Source of the DNA: CATQHQ01 sp965243805
Lineage (GTDB): Bacteria; Gemmatimonadota; Gemmatimonadetes; Longimicrobiales; Gaopeijiaceae
Reading direction: 5' to 3'
NCBI GenBank assembly: GCA_965243805.1
Contig: OZ251577.1
Span: forward strand, 1 to 64,000
DNA length: 64,000 bases
Within the stretch, counting starts at the first letter, position 1, and each line of letters begins with the position of its first letter. The notes under the pieces were generated by a model, which searched no databases, had not been told where the DNA came from, and saw nothing but the letters and a program-made list of their open reading frames with translations. Position numbers and translations under genes: made by a program. Positions 49,416 through 58,564 of this stretch are shown here, one piece after another.

Positions 49416-50059
49416 CCGTTAGCCAGCCCCATGATCCAGCTGAACGTCGCAAGTACGGGCGCAAAGACGATCTGGAAGGCGTCCCTGTACAAGAGCGCAA
49501 CCAGGACCAGTACGGCGATTCCGTACTTGCCGACGGCGGTGTAGAGTTCGCCCAAGCGGCGGGGAAGGAAGTGGCGCAGGACGTGGGAACCGTCCAGCGG
49601 GGGGATTGGAATGAGGTTGAAGAAGGCCAGGACCAGATTGATCAGGACGCCGAACGCAACGACGGCCACCAGTGCGGAGCCCGCCGCACTCGTCGTCGCC
49701 CAAGGGCCGAAGGCTCGGTAGAGGACGACGATGGCGACGGTGCAGAAGGCCACGAGCACCAGATTCGCCACGATGCCCGCCAGCGAAACGCGGATGTCGC
49801 CCGCCCGGGTGTTCCGGTAGTTGTCCGGGTTGACTTGGACCGGCTTCGCCCAGCCGAAGATCAGGTCTCCCGGAAGCAGGTAGAGGACGAAGGGGACGAT
49901 CAGCGAGCCGACCAAATCCAGGTGGGGCAGCGGGTTCAGCGTGATGCGGCCCATGTCCCTGGCCGTCGGGTCGCCCTCTTGGAGGGCCTGCCAAGCGTGC
50001 GCCACCTCGTGGACCACAATGGAGAACAGCAGAACCGGCACGATGTAGACGATGTCCAT
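49412..50059 (-). CDS. Site-2 protease-like M50 membrane metalloprotease
   Basis: A 215-residue membrane protein with the zinc motif HEVAH at residues 17-21 in its first helix and a second-motif region NLIPIPPLDGSHVL, with four to five more hydrophobic helices. It belongs to the small Rv0404/YwhC-type M50B subgroup without a PDZ domain, common directly upstream of scpA in many phyla. Substrate unknown. It is the first gene of a five-gene overlapping operon. Confidence 0.93.
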   Translation of the reverse strand: MDIVYIVPVLLFSIVVHEVAHAWQALQEGDPTARDMGRITLNPLPHLDLVGSLIVPFVLYLLPGDLIFGWAKPVQVNPDNYRNTRAGDIRVSLAGIVANLVLVAFCTVAIVVLYRAFGPWATTSAAGSALVAVVAFGVLINLVLAFFNLIPIPPLDGSHVLRHFLPRRLGELYTAVGKYGIAVLVLVALLYRDAFQIVFAPVLATFSWIMGLANG

Positions 50060-50121
50060 GGCGTCAAGCTAACGGAATCGGGGCGAATTCGCCGAGGCGT
50101 ATCGAAGCTCCCGGACATAGG

Positions 50122-50151
50122 TTGACTGTCTCGCGCCCACGGTTCTACCTT
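50122..50151 (+). promoter_or_regulatory. Putative rpsT promoter
   Basis: TTGACT (50122-50127), 18 bp, TACCTT (50146-50151). The transcript would start near 50158 and include the short repeats ahead of rpsT. Confidence 0.5.
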
Positions 50152-50160
50152 GTAGGCGTC

Positions 50161-50215
50161 GCCAAGCGCCCCTGCAACTCGCCAAGTGCCCCTGCAACTC
50201 CAAGCGCCCCTGCCA
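50161..50215. repeat. Three degenerate 18-19-bp repeats in the rpsT leader
   Basis: CCAAG(C/T)GCCCCTGCAACTC is repeated at about 50163, 50182 and 50200 (last copy shortened to CAAGCGCCCCTGCCAGG). It lies in the predicted 5' untranslated region, where S20 autoregulates translation in other bacteria; a regulatory function here is not shown. Confidence 0.6.
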
Positions 50216-50234
50216 GGATGCCGAACGTACCCAG

Positions 50235-50489
50235 ATGCCGAACATAAAGAGCGCCAAGAAGCGGATGGACCTGGGCCGGGCCGCGCGAGCCCGCAACCGG
50301 GCCGCACGGTCGAAGATCCGCACCGCGATCCGTCGCGTGCGGGAAGCCGAGTCCCAACAGCAAGCAGAGGCGTCCCGACGCGTTGCCGTCGCGCTGATCG
50401 ATCGGGCCGCCGGCCGCCGCCTCATCCATCCCAACAAGGCCGGCAGAATCAAGTCCCAGCTGGATCGGGCAGTCCGCTCCCTGGCCTAG
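50235..50489 (+). CDS. rpsT: 30S ribosomal protein S20
   Basis: An 84-residue basic protein starting MPNIKSAKKRMDLGRAARAR, with SKIRTAIRRVREAE and IHPNKAGRIKSQLDRAV, the signature of S20. It binds 16S rRNA in the small subunit. Normal length. It is a single-gene unit convergent with pyrC; the 50-bp gap contains CTAGCCCTC-type short repeats but no clear terminator. Confidence 0.97.
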   Translation: MPNIKSAKKRMDLGRAARARNRAARSKIRTAIRRVREAESQQQAEASRRVAVALIDRAAGRRLIHPNKAGRIKSQLDRAVRSLA

Positions 50490-50540
50490 CCCTCTACCCT
50501 GGCCTGGCCCTCTGGCCTGACCTAGCCCTCGAGCCCTGGG

Positions 50541-51893
50541 CTAGCCCTCTAGCGGGCCCAGCGACCATACGGTTTCGCCCTCCACGAACGTGCGGACTAC
50601 CCGTCCCACGACCCGGCGGTCCGCGAAGGGCGTGTTGCGACCCTTGGAGAGGAACGCATCCGGCTCCACCTGCCACTCGGCGTCCGGGTCCAGGAGAACG
50701 AAGTCCGCAGGTGCGCCCGGCGTCAGGCCGACGTCCGGCAGGCCGAGAGCGCGAGCGGGACCAGACGACATGCGTGCGATGAGCGTGCCCAGGTCCACGA
50801 CCCCCGTACGCACGAGCTCGGTGTGCAGGACAGCGAAGGCGGTCTCGAAGCCCACCGCGCCGAAGGGCGCGTCGCCGAACGCCTGTTCCTTCTCGTCGTA
50901 GTGGCGGGGAGCATGATCGGTAGCCACCGCGTCGATCACGCCTTCGGCGAGGGCGGCTTGCAGGGCCTCCACGTCGGGGCGGGGCCGGAGCGGCGGGTCC
51001 ACCTTGTGGTCGGCGCCCCAGCGGTCCAGCAGGTCGTGGGAGAGGAGGAGGTGATGGGGGGTCGCCTCGGCGGTGACCCGGACGCCGCGCTCCCGGGCTT
51101 GGCGGATCAGACGACAAGCCGCAGCGGTCGAGACTCGTTGCAGGTGCACGCGGCCGCCGGTCGCCTCGGCTAGGGCCAAGTCCCGGTAGACGCCGATCTC
51201 CTCGGCCGCAGCCGGCTTGCCCCGGAGGCCCAGCCGGGTGGACACGACGCCCTCGTGCATGACGCCTCCCTCCGCCAGCCAAGGGTCCTCCGGGTGCGCG
51301 AGGACGGGGATGTCGAACGACTGGGCGTACTCCAAGGCCAACCGCATCAGCTCCGAGGAACGGATCGCGCGGCCCGCGTCGCCCACGGCCACTGCGCCGG
51401 CCTCCACGACCTCGCCGAACTCGGTGAGGCGCTCCCCTTCCCTGCCGACCGTGGCCGCGGCCGCCGGGAAGACTCGGGCGCCTCGGGCACGGCGTCCCGC
51501 CGCCACCACGAACCCCACGGTGGCAGGGTCGTCCACCACCGGGTCGGTGTCGGGCATGGCGCAGAGCGTGGTGAAGCCGCCGGCAGCAGCAGCGGCACCG
51601 CCGGTGGCGATCGTCTCGCGGTGCTCCCAGCCGGGTTCGCAGAGGTGGGCGTGGGGGTCCACGAAGCCGGGGGCCACGACAAGGCCGGCGGCGTCGATCT
51701 CCTGCACGCTGGCCGTCGTCGCGTGGGGGCTGGTCGCGTGGGGGGGGTCGGTCCCGGGCGGCGACACCGCGGCGATGCGCCCGTCCTCGACGAGCACGTC
51801 CCGGACCGCGTCGAGTCCCTGGGTCGGGTCCACAACCCGAGCTCCCCGCACCAGTAGTCGCGTCGCGGGATCAGGCGTCACGGGATCAGGCAC
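50541..51893 (-). CDS. pyrC: Dihydroorotase, class I
   Basis: A 450-residue amidohydrolase that should close carbamoyl-aspartate to dihydroorotate. Metal ligands are seen in DPHAHLCEPG (H81, H83), in VGDAGRAI (Asp ligand, as in class I enzymes), in PVLAHPED and in AEATPHHLLL; the catalytic Asp is in AVATDHAPRHYDEKE. The family motif is H-x-H-x-R; here position 85 is Cys instead of the Arg that holds the substrate carboxylate (codon TGC, one transition from CGC). Either another residue compensates or activity is low. GTG start at 51893, 15 bp after pyrB; repeats of GATCCCGTGACGC surround the start and leave it uncertain. Confidence 0.92.
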   Translation of the reverse strand: MPDPVTPDPATRLLVRGARVVDPTQGLDAVRDVLVEDGRIAAVSPPGTDPPHATSPHATTASVQEIDAAGLVVAPGFVDPHAHLCEPGWEHRETIATGGAAAAAGGFTTLCAMPDTDPVVDDPATVGFVVAAGRRARGARVFPAAAATVGREGERLTEFGEVVEAGAVAVGDAGRAIRSSELMRLALEYAQSFDIPVLAHPEDPWLAEGGVMHEGVVSTRLGLRGKPAAAEEIGVYRDLALAEATGGRVHLQRVSTAAACRLIRQARERGVRVTAEATPHHLLLSHDLLDRWGADHKVDPPLRPRPDVEALQAALAEGVIDAVATDHAPRHYDEKEQAFGDAPFGAVGFETAFAVLHTELVRTGVVDLGTLIARMSSGPARALGLPDVGLTPGAPADFVLLDPDAEWQVEPDAFLSKGRNTPFADRRVVGRVVRTFVEGETVWSLGPLEG

Positions 51894-51908
51894 CGTCGCG
51901 TCACGGAA

Positions 51909-52879
<971 letters not shown>

Positions 52880-52883
<4 letters not shown>

Positions 52884-53446
52884 CGCGCCGTCGTGGCGGC
52901 CACGACCACCGCCAGGCTGCCGTCCAGTCGGGGCACGAGCACGTCCACGCGCTGGTCGGGGAGCACTTGGCAGCTCCGGCCCACGATGTCGGGCTGGATC
53001 GGCATCTGGCGCTCGCCTCGGTCCACGAGCGCGCAGAGCAGGATGCGGGAAGGCCGACCGAAGTCCATGAGCTCGTTGAGGGCGGCTCGGACCGTCCGCC
53101 CGGTGTACACCACGTCGTCCACGAGGACGACCACCTTGCCGTCCACGCCGCCGGGCGGCAGTCGCGTCTCCCCGACACGGGGCAGGCGGCCCAGCGCCAT
53201 GAGGTCGTCCCGGTACATGGTGATGTCCAGGGTGCCCGTGGGAACCGGCGCGCCCTCCACCGCCGCCGCCTGGACGCCGATCATGTCCGCCAAGTCCACG
53301 CCCCGGCGCTGGATGCCCATCAGGACCAAGTCTTCCGCGCCGCCCGCCTTCTCCAGGACTTCGTGGGCGATTCGATCCACGGCACGACGGACGGCCCCGG
53401 CGTCCATGAGCACCGTGGACGCGAGGGGGGTGCCTTCCGAGTTCAC
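52880..53446 (-). CDS. pyrR: Pyrimidine operon regulator PyrR / uracil phosphoribosyltransferase
   Basis: A 188-residue PRT-fold protein: DAGAVRRAVDRIAHEVLEK, VLMGIQRRGVDLA, the PRPP loop VVVLVDDVVYTGRTVRAAL and the C-terminal GRSCQVLPDQRVDVLV. In Bacillus PyrR binds leader RNA and causes attenuation; here the leader seems only about 20 nt, so it may act at another site or only as an enzyme. GTG at 53446 gives the usual length. TTCCGAGTTCACG is duplicated just before the gene (53435 and 53455). It heads pyrR-pyrB-pyrC. Confidence 0.93.
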
Positions 53447-53473
53447 GAGGTGCTTTCCGAGTTCACGGCGAGG

Positions 53474-53503
53474 AAGATAATTGCCACGGGAACGCCAGTC
53501 CAA
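53474..53503 (-). promoter_or_regulatory. Putative pyrRBC promoter
   Basis: On the minus strand TTGGAC (53503-53498), 18 bp, TATCTT (53479-53474), about 28 bp before the pyrR GTG. It lies in the short divergent space shared with the antiporter gene. Confidence 0.45.
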
Positions 53504-53550
53504 CATGATGGAAGCCGCCCCCCAACCACGCACGCCACCACGGAGCGCCC

Positions 53551-55569
53551 ATGTCCCGTCCCAAGTCGTCGTCCCTCCTTTTCGCAACCGGCCAGCTGCT
53601 GGGGTTGTTGGGGCTTGTCGCGCTGGCGGCTCCGGCAGCGGCGAGCGGTCAGCAGATCGTGGACGGCCCCAAGGTGGTGCTGGGCTCCGTCCCCTTCTCC
53701 CTCTCGGTGGAGGGACAGCCCCTGCAGGCGGAGGGCGTGCCGGGGCTCTCGGCGCTGGTGGAAGTTCGGGATGCCGGGGGCGCACTGCTGGCCTCTGGAC
53801 CGGTGGACGCGGGCGAGGTGCGGGAGTTTCGGGGGATCTCCGTCGCCGCCCGGAGCGATCTGCCGCTCACGGTGCGCGTCGGCGAATCGGTGGAGGAGTT
53901 CTCGCGTCCGTACGCGCCGGGCTGGTTCTCGGTGCTGCCGCCCCTGTTCGCCATTCTGCTGGCGCTGGCGTTCAAGGAAGTGATCACTGCGCTCGTGGCG
54001 GGCATCTGGCTGGGCGCCCTTGCCGTGTCGGGCTACAACCCGCTCGACGCGACTTGGCGGATGGTGGACCAGTACGTGATCGGCGCACTGGCCGACACGG
54101 GCAGCGGCCACGCCCAGATCGTGATCTTCAGCCTGATGCTCGGGGGGATGGTGGGGATCATCGGGCGCAACGGGGGCACGCTGGGCGTCGTGCGGGCGGT
54201 GACGCCCCTGGCGAAGAGCCGTCGCCGGGGGAAGGTCGCAACTGCGTTGGCCGGACTGGCGATCTTCTTCGACGACTACGCCAACACGCTGGTGGTGGGC
54301 AACACGATGCGGCCCATCACCGACAAGCTGAAGATCTCCCGGGAGAAGCTGGCGTACTTGGTGGACTCGACGGCGGCGCCGGTGGCGGCCTTGGTGCCCG
54401 TGTCCACATGGGTCGGGTACGAGATCTCCTTGATCGGTGGGGGACTGGAAGCGGCGGCGGGCCAGGCACAGGGCGCGGACGCCGCGTTCCTGGGAAGCGT
54501 GAGCCCCTTCGCCATCTTCCTGCAAACGATCCCCTACCTCTTCTACCCCTTGCTGGCGATGTCGTTCGTCCTGCTCACGTCGTGGATGAACCGCGACTTC
54601 GGGGCGATGGCCAGGGCGGAGGCGCGGGCGGCGCGGGGCGACGGGCTCCATCGGCCGGGAGCGGTGCTGGCCACCGACACGTCGGGCAGCTTCCTGAAGG
54701 CCAAGGAGGGGACCCCGGTGCGGTGGTGGAACGCCGCCCTGCCGGTGCTGACGGTGGTGGCGGTCGTGCTGGGCGGGCTGTACACGACCGGGCGAGCCGG
54801 GACCGGGCCCGACGCCTCGCTGATGGACGTATTCGGCGCGTCGGACCCCTTCAGCACCCTGCTCTGGGGCTCCTTCGCGGGCTGCGTGGTGGCCGTGATC
54901 CTCTCGGTGTCGCAGCGGCTGCTCTCGGTGCACGAGTGCGTGGACGCTTGGACCGGGGGCGTGCGGGCGATGATGATCGCCATGGTCATCCTGACTCTTG
55001 CATGGGCGCTGGGGGCGGTGACGCAGGACGTGGGCACGGCCGGCTACCTGTCGCAGCTGCTGGAGGGCAACCTGCCCCTCTTCCTCCTCCCTGCCGTCGT
55101 CTTCGTCACGTCGGGGGCGATGGCGTTCGCGACCGGAACTTCATGGACGACGATGGCGATCATGATTCCCCTGGTGGTGCCGCTGGCGGTGTCGCTGGCC
55201 GGCGGAACGGGGTTCGTCGACGACGGGGCCAACTACGGGATACTGCTGGGAGCCGTCAGCTCGGTGCTGGCGGGCGCGATCTGGGGCGACCATTGCTCCC
55301 CGATCTCCGACACCACGGTGCTCTCCTCCACGGCGGCGGCGTGCGACCACGTGGACCACGTGCGAACCCAGCTGCCGTACGCCATGCTGGTGGGCGTCGT
55401 GGGGCTGGCGCTGGGGAGCGTGGGGACGGCGCTGGGGCTTCCCGTGTGGGTCGCCCTGCCGGCGGGCGTCGCGGCGCTGGCGTTGTTCCTGCGCACCTTC
55501 GGGACGAGGGTGCAGGAGGTGGACGAAGCGGGGCCGGTGGGCGCGGCAGGGCCGGTGCCGGAGGCCTAG
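53551..55569 (+). CDS. NhaC-family Na+/H+ antiporter with exported N-terminal domain
   Basis: A 672-residue membrane protein. A signal-like first helix and about 100 residues of predicted periplasmic beta structure precede a full NhaC-type transporter. Recognisable parts are LPPLFAILLALAFKEVITAL, LAIFFDDYANTLVVGNTMRP, DSTAAPVAALVPVSTWVGYE, FATGTSWTTMAIM and WGDHCSPISDTTVLSS. It probably exchanges Na+ for H+ across the inner membrane; related proteins in this family move other small cations or amino acids with Na+. The N-terminal extension is unusual compared with the 450-550-residue norm. Its end overlaps the convergent lipoprotein gene by four bases. Confidence 0.9.
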   Translation: MSRPKSSSLLFATGQLLGLLGLVALAAPAAASGQQIVDGPKVVLGSVPFSLSVEGQPLQAEGVPGLSALVEVRDAGGALLASGPVDAGEVREFRGISVAARSDLPLTVRVGESVEEFSRPYAPGWFSVLPPLFAILLALAFKEVITALVAGIWLGALAVSGYNPLDATWRMVDQYVIGALADTGSGHAQIVIFSLMLGGMVGIIGRNGGTLGVVRAVTPLAKSRRRGKVATALAGLAIFFDDYANTLVVGNTMRPITDKLKISREKLAYLVDSTAAPVAALVPVSTWVGYEISLIGGGLEAAAGQAQGADAAFLGSVSPFAIFLQTIPYLFYPLLAMSFVLLTSWMNRDFGAMARAEARAARGDGLHRPGAVLATDTSGSFLKAKEGTPVRWWNAALPVLTVVAVVLGGLYTTGRAGTGPDASLMDVFGASDPFSTLLWGSFAGCVVAVILSVSQRLLSVHECVDAWTGGVRAMMIAMVILTLAWALGAVTQDVGTAGYLSQLLEGNLPLFLLPAVVFVTSGAMAFATGTSWTTMAIMIPLVVPLAVSLAGGTGFVDDGANYGILLGAVSSVLAGAIWGDHCSPISDTTVLSSTAAACDHVDHVRTQLPYAMLVGVVGLALGSVGTALGLPVWVALPAGVAALALFLRTFGTRVQEVDEAGPVGAAGPVPEA

Positions 55570-56231
55570 CTCGGCGGCGTCCTACCCGCTGATGCCGTCC
55601 CGGTCGTCCGCGCCGCAGTCGCGACCGGTGTAGATGTCATGGTGTCGTAGGAAGCCGCCGCCGGGTCCGCTGCGAACAGTCCGGTTCCGGTGAAGGACGC
55701 CAAGGCCGCCCAAGGCACACCCCTCATCGTGCGGTGCGTGAAGCCGCCGGCTTCCAGTGCCCTGAGTGCATCTGCTCGATCCATGGGAACGCCCGTTCGC
55801 CACTCCTCCAGCAGCAGGCGCTCGAACTCCCGAGTTCCCACGCCGCCGACTGGACCCGCGGCCTCTAGCACGGCTAGCGCCTCGGCATCCGCAGCCGCGG
55901 CTTGGGCCTCTTCTTCGGCAGTGGTTTCCCGCACGACTTCGGCGTCGGGTCGAGGCCGACGAACCATGCCCCCAGCCTCCAGCGCCCGGCGCGCATCTGC
56001 TCGATCCATGGGAACGCCCGTTCGTTCCTCCTCCAGCAGCAGGCGCTCGAACTCCCGGGTTCCCACGCCGCCGACCGGACCCGCGGCCCCCAGCACGGCT
56101 AGTGCCTCGGCCTCCGCGGCCGCGGCTTGGGCCTCCCAGTCACCCGGCGCGGTGTTCGGATCCGCCGAATCTTGGCACGCGGTGACGGTCGAAACGAGAA
56201 GCACGGGCAGGTACTTGGACCACTTCAACAT
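55566..56231 (-). CDS. Lipoprotein with two near-identical 60-residue repeats
   Basis: A 221-residue protein. The signal MLKWSKYLPVLLVSTVTAC ends in a lipobox-like Cys at 19. Two repeats (about residues 33-88 and 108-163) share AQAAAA(E/D)AEALAVL, AAGPVGGVGTREFERLLLEE and RTGVPMDRADA(R/L)RALEAGG. The DNA copies are also close, so duplication is recent. No known family recognised. Its ATG overlaps the end of the coiled-coil gene upstream by seven bases, so the two are probably co-translated and may act together at the envelope. Confidence 0.78.
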   Translation of the reverse strand: MLKWSKYLPVLLVSTVTACQDSADPNTAPGDWEAQAAAAEAEALAVLGAAGPVGGVGTREFERLLLEEERTGVPMDRADARRALEAGGMVRRPRPDAEVVRETTAEEEAQAAAADAEALAVLEAAGPVGGVGTREFERLLLEEWRTGVPMDRADALRALEAGGFTHRTMRGVPWAALASFTGTGLFAADPAAASYDTMTSTPVATAARTTGTASAGRTPPS

Positions 56232-57031
56232 GGAGACCTCCGTCCGGCAAGGGTGCAGGCGTGTCCTCTCGCGAGGAGCTCGTTCCAGGCCAGTTGCGGC
56301 CCATCCGAGACCGGCGCCGGAGGTGCGCCGGGGCTCGTAAGCGTATCGGGCCGGAGCGCCTCGTCGAGCAGCGGTTGCCGAATCTCGCGGATGTCTTCCC
56401 TGACTTCCGCGAGACCAGTCTTCAGGTCCGCGATGTCCCGCTTCATCGCGGCGATGTCCTGCTTCATGTCAGCGATATCCTGCTTCATTCCAGCGATGTC
56501 CTGCTTCATTCCATCGACTTCGGTCTGCAGGACTGCGACCTGCTCCGTGAGCTCGGCGAGCTCGGCGCGCAGGCCGTTGACTTCGGCGTGGAGCTCGGTG
56601 CGCAGGGCATTGATTTCGGCATGGAGTTCGGCGCGCAGGCCGCTGATTTCGTCACGGAACTCGGTGCGCAGGCTGCTGATTTCGGCGTGAAGTTCGGCGC
56701 GCAGGCCGCTGATTTCGGCGTGGAGTTCGGCGCGTAGCTTATGGATGTCGGCGCGGACTTCACCGAGTTCGGCGCGGAACTCGGCGCGGATCTCACCCAG
56801 TTCGGCGCGGATCTCAACGAGTTCGGCGCACAGGCCGTTGATGGGGCCGTCGAAACTGCCTCGGGCGGCCAGGAGCACAGCCACCATCGCGATAATCGTC
56901 CCGATCGGGCTGTTCAGGACGTGCCACGCGGCGGGCCAGCTCCAGCCAGTCGGAGGCCGAGGCCCCCGTGCAGGCGAGGGGGAGGAAGCGTGCGGGTCCA
57001 GCTCTGGCGCTCGGTTGCTTGTGGTCTCCAT
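56225..57031 (-). CDS. Membrane-anchored coiled-coil protein
   Basis: A 268-residue protein. One transmembrane helix near residues 38-60 (SPIGTIIAMVAVLLAARG) precedes a long coiled coil of repeated 11- to 14-residue blocks, such as LRAELHAEISG, LRTEFRDEISG and DIAGMKQDIADMKQDI. The blocks resemble Bdr-like and DUF1640-type membrane coiled-coil proteins, but assignment is not possible. The ATG at 57031 is chosen because it directly precedes the ordered part; a longer in-frame start at 57151 adds an unlikely N-terminus. Such proteins often tether or oligomerise partners; the overlapping lipoprotein gene is the obvious candidate. Confidence 0.75.
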   Translation of the reverse strand: METTSNRAPELDPHASSPSPARGPRPPTGWSWPAAWHVLNSPIGTIIAMVAVLLAARGSFDGPINGLCAELVEIRAELGEIRAEFRAELGEVRADIHKLRAELHAEISGLRAELHAEISSLRTEFRDEISGLRAELHAEINALRTELHAEVNGLRAELAELTEQVAVLQTEVDGMKQDIAGMKQDIADMKQDIAAMKRDIADLKTGLAEVREDIREIRQPLLDEALRPDTLTSPGAPPAPVSDGPQLAWNELLARGHACTLAGRRSPC

Positions 57032-57175
57032 GGTCGTCTCTCTGTCGTCTCCAGGATGGAATTGTGCGCCCGCGACCTGGGTTCCGCAAGGAGTCAGCGG
57101 GATGCACGTGTGGTCGACTACAGAGTGCACTCGCAAATTGGGCGTTTCCATGACTGGATGGGACTAATTTCACGA

Positions 57176-57252
57176 CTCTGGATCGGGCAACGGGCGGGCG
57201 ATTCCAGATCGGTAACCGGGCGGCGGCTCTGGATCAGGAAACCGGGGGTGCG
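57176..57252. repeat. Three degenerate 25-26-bp repeats at the tadA end
   Basis: CTCTGGATCGGGCAACGGG, ATTCCAGATCGGTAACCGGG and CTCTGGATCAGGAAACCGGG follow each other with the same period; the last copy contains the tadA stop. The stretch 57032-57175 beyond it holds no gene. Confidence 0.6.
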
Positions 57253-57752
57253 ACACGACGACGGGGGCACCGGCGACGCGCCTGGAAGAAGGTGCGCAGG
57301 AGCGTTGCCGACTCGTCGGCCAGGACGCCGCCGAGCACCTCGGCGCGGTGGTTTAGCTGGGGATGGCGCACCAAGTCGCCCAGGCTGCCGGCCATGCCAG
57401 CCTTGGGGTCGGGGGCGCCGAAGACGAGGCGCGGCACGCGGGCCAGCACCACCGCGCCTGCGCAGTGGGCGCACGGCTCCAGCGTGACGTAAAGGGTGCA
57501 GCGCTCCAGTCGCCAGTCCCCGATGGCTCGGGCCGCAGCCCGAATCGCCACCGCCTCGGCGTGGGCCGTGGGATCGCATGTGGCCACCGTGCGGTTGTGC
57601 GATTCGGCCAGAAGGCACCCGTCGCGGACGATCACGGCGCCGACGGGCACCTCGCCTTGGAGCGCGGCGGCGCGGGCCATCTCCAGAGCCCGGGCCATCC
57701 AGGCGCGGTCGCCGGGGCCGGGAGGGTCGGCTGGCCGCTTGCCGGGGATCAC
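57234..57752 (-). CDS. tadA: tRNA adenosine(34) deaminase
   Basis: A 172-residue zinc deaminase that converts A34 to inosine in tRNA-Arg(ACG). HAEAVAIRAAA supplies the His ligand and catalytic Glu; TLEPCAHCAGAVVLARV gives the two Cys ligands. EVPVGAVIV, GDWRLERCTLYVTLEPC (in part) and NHRAEVLGGVLADES are typical of TadA. The start is not certain: GTG at 57752 or ATG at 57698 both fit; the longest form would overlap the upstream gene. Confidence 0.93.
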   Translation of the reverse strand: MIPGKRPADPPGPGDRAWMARALEMARAAALQGEVPVGAVIVRDGCLLAESHNRTVATCDPTAHAEAVAIRAAARAIGDWRLERCTLYVTLEPCAHCAGAVVLARVPRLVFGAPDPKAGMAGSLGDLVRHPQLNHRAEVLGGVLADESATLLRTFFQARRRCPRRRVAPPVS

Positions 57753-57807
57753 CTGGGCAGCCCGGGTGCCTCGCCGGGACGGGTTCCCGAGGCTTGGGCT
57801 CGGGGTC

Positions 57808-58524
57808 CTAGTGGGCGGTGAGGGCCGCTGTGAACGGCAGCGGACCCACACGGCGGTAGAGCGCCGACACCCGACCGACGAGCGCGACCCCGCGCTCCGT
57901 CGCGTTGCGGGCGGCTGCCTGTCCGCCGCCGCCCTCCATCGGGTAGAGGGAGAGTCCGTCCGTGGTCCTCCGCAGTCGGCAGTATCCGGGCACGCCGTCC
58001 AGCTGGGCCGCCACGATCTCGCCGTCGGCCAGCTCCTCCTCCATGGCGGGCTCGATCACCAGGAAGTCGCCGGCATCGATCCCCGCCGCCGCCAACCGGT
58101 CGCCGGGTCCCCACACCATGAAGCAGCCCTTGCGACCCACCAGCTGCCGGTCGATCGACAGTCGCAAAGGCGCGGCGCCGGCTCCTCCTCCCCTGGCGGC
58201 CTCCCCCAAGTCGCGGTAGCAGGGCACGGTGACGGTCTGGGGGCTCAGGTCCAGTCCCACGATCCGAACGGCGCGGGAGCGGGAGGGGTCCCGTTCCAGA
58301 AAGCCCTTGTCGGCTAGCGACCGCAGGTGCTCCGAGACGGTCTTCGTGCTCTTGATCCCGAAGCGCTCTCCGATCTCCCGGATCGAGGGCTGGTAGGTGT
58401 TCGCGCGCAGGTAGTGGACCATGAAGTCCAAGATCTCGCGCTCAATGCCAGTGAGTCTGGAGGCAATGGGAACGGGGGCGGCTCGGGGGGGTGCCACCGG
58501 GCCGGACTTGGAAGCGTGGGGCAT
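57808..58524 (-). CDS. LexA-like repressor lacking the Ser/Lys catalytic dyad
   Basis: A 238-residue protein. The N-terminal winged helix (LTGIEREILDFM, PSIREIGERFGIKSTKTVSEHLRSLADKGFLE, given in part) matches LexA. The C-terminal half keeps the S24 fold: GIDAGDFLVIEPAMEEELADGEIVAAQ. But the nucleophile motif GDSM reads GDRL (141-144, Ser to Arg), the Lys strand reads YCRLRR (Lys to Arg), and no Ala-Gly cleavage site is seen in the hinge. So it should bind DNA but not cleave itself in response to RecA. It may act as a constitutive or ligand-controlled repressor. GTG at 58572 is an alternative start. It is followed by tadA after 55 bp. Confidence 0.85.
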   Translation of the reverse strand: MPHASKSGPVAPPRAAPVPIASRLTGIEREILDFMVHYLRANTYQPSIREIGERFGIKSTKTVSEHLRSLADKGFLERDPSRSRAVRIVGLDLSPQTVTVPCYRDLGEAARGGGAGAAPLRLSIDRQLVGRKGCFMVWGPGDRLAAAGIDAGDFLVIEPAMEEELADGEIVAAQLDGVPGYCRLRRTTDGLSLYPMEGGGGQAAARNATERGVALVGRVSALYRRVGPLPFTAALTAH

Positions 58525-58564
58525 CTGGTATCGAGGCGGAGACGGCGGGTCGGGGAAGCGGGAA

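Noticed and set aside
53447..53550. A PyrR-binding attenuator before pyrR
   Set aside because: The space is too short after the putative promoter and no antiterminator/terminator pair is visible.
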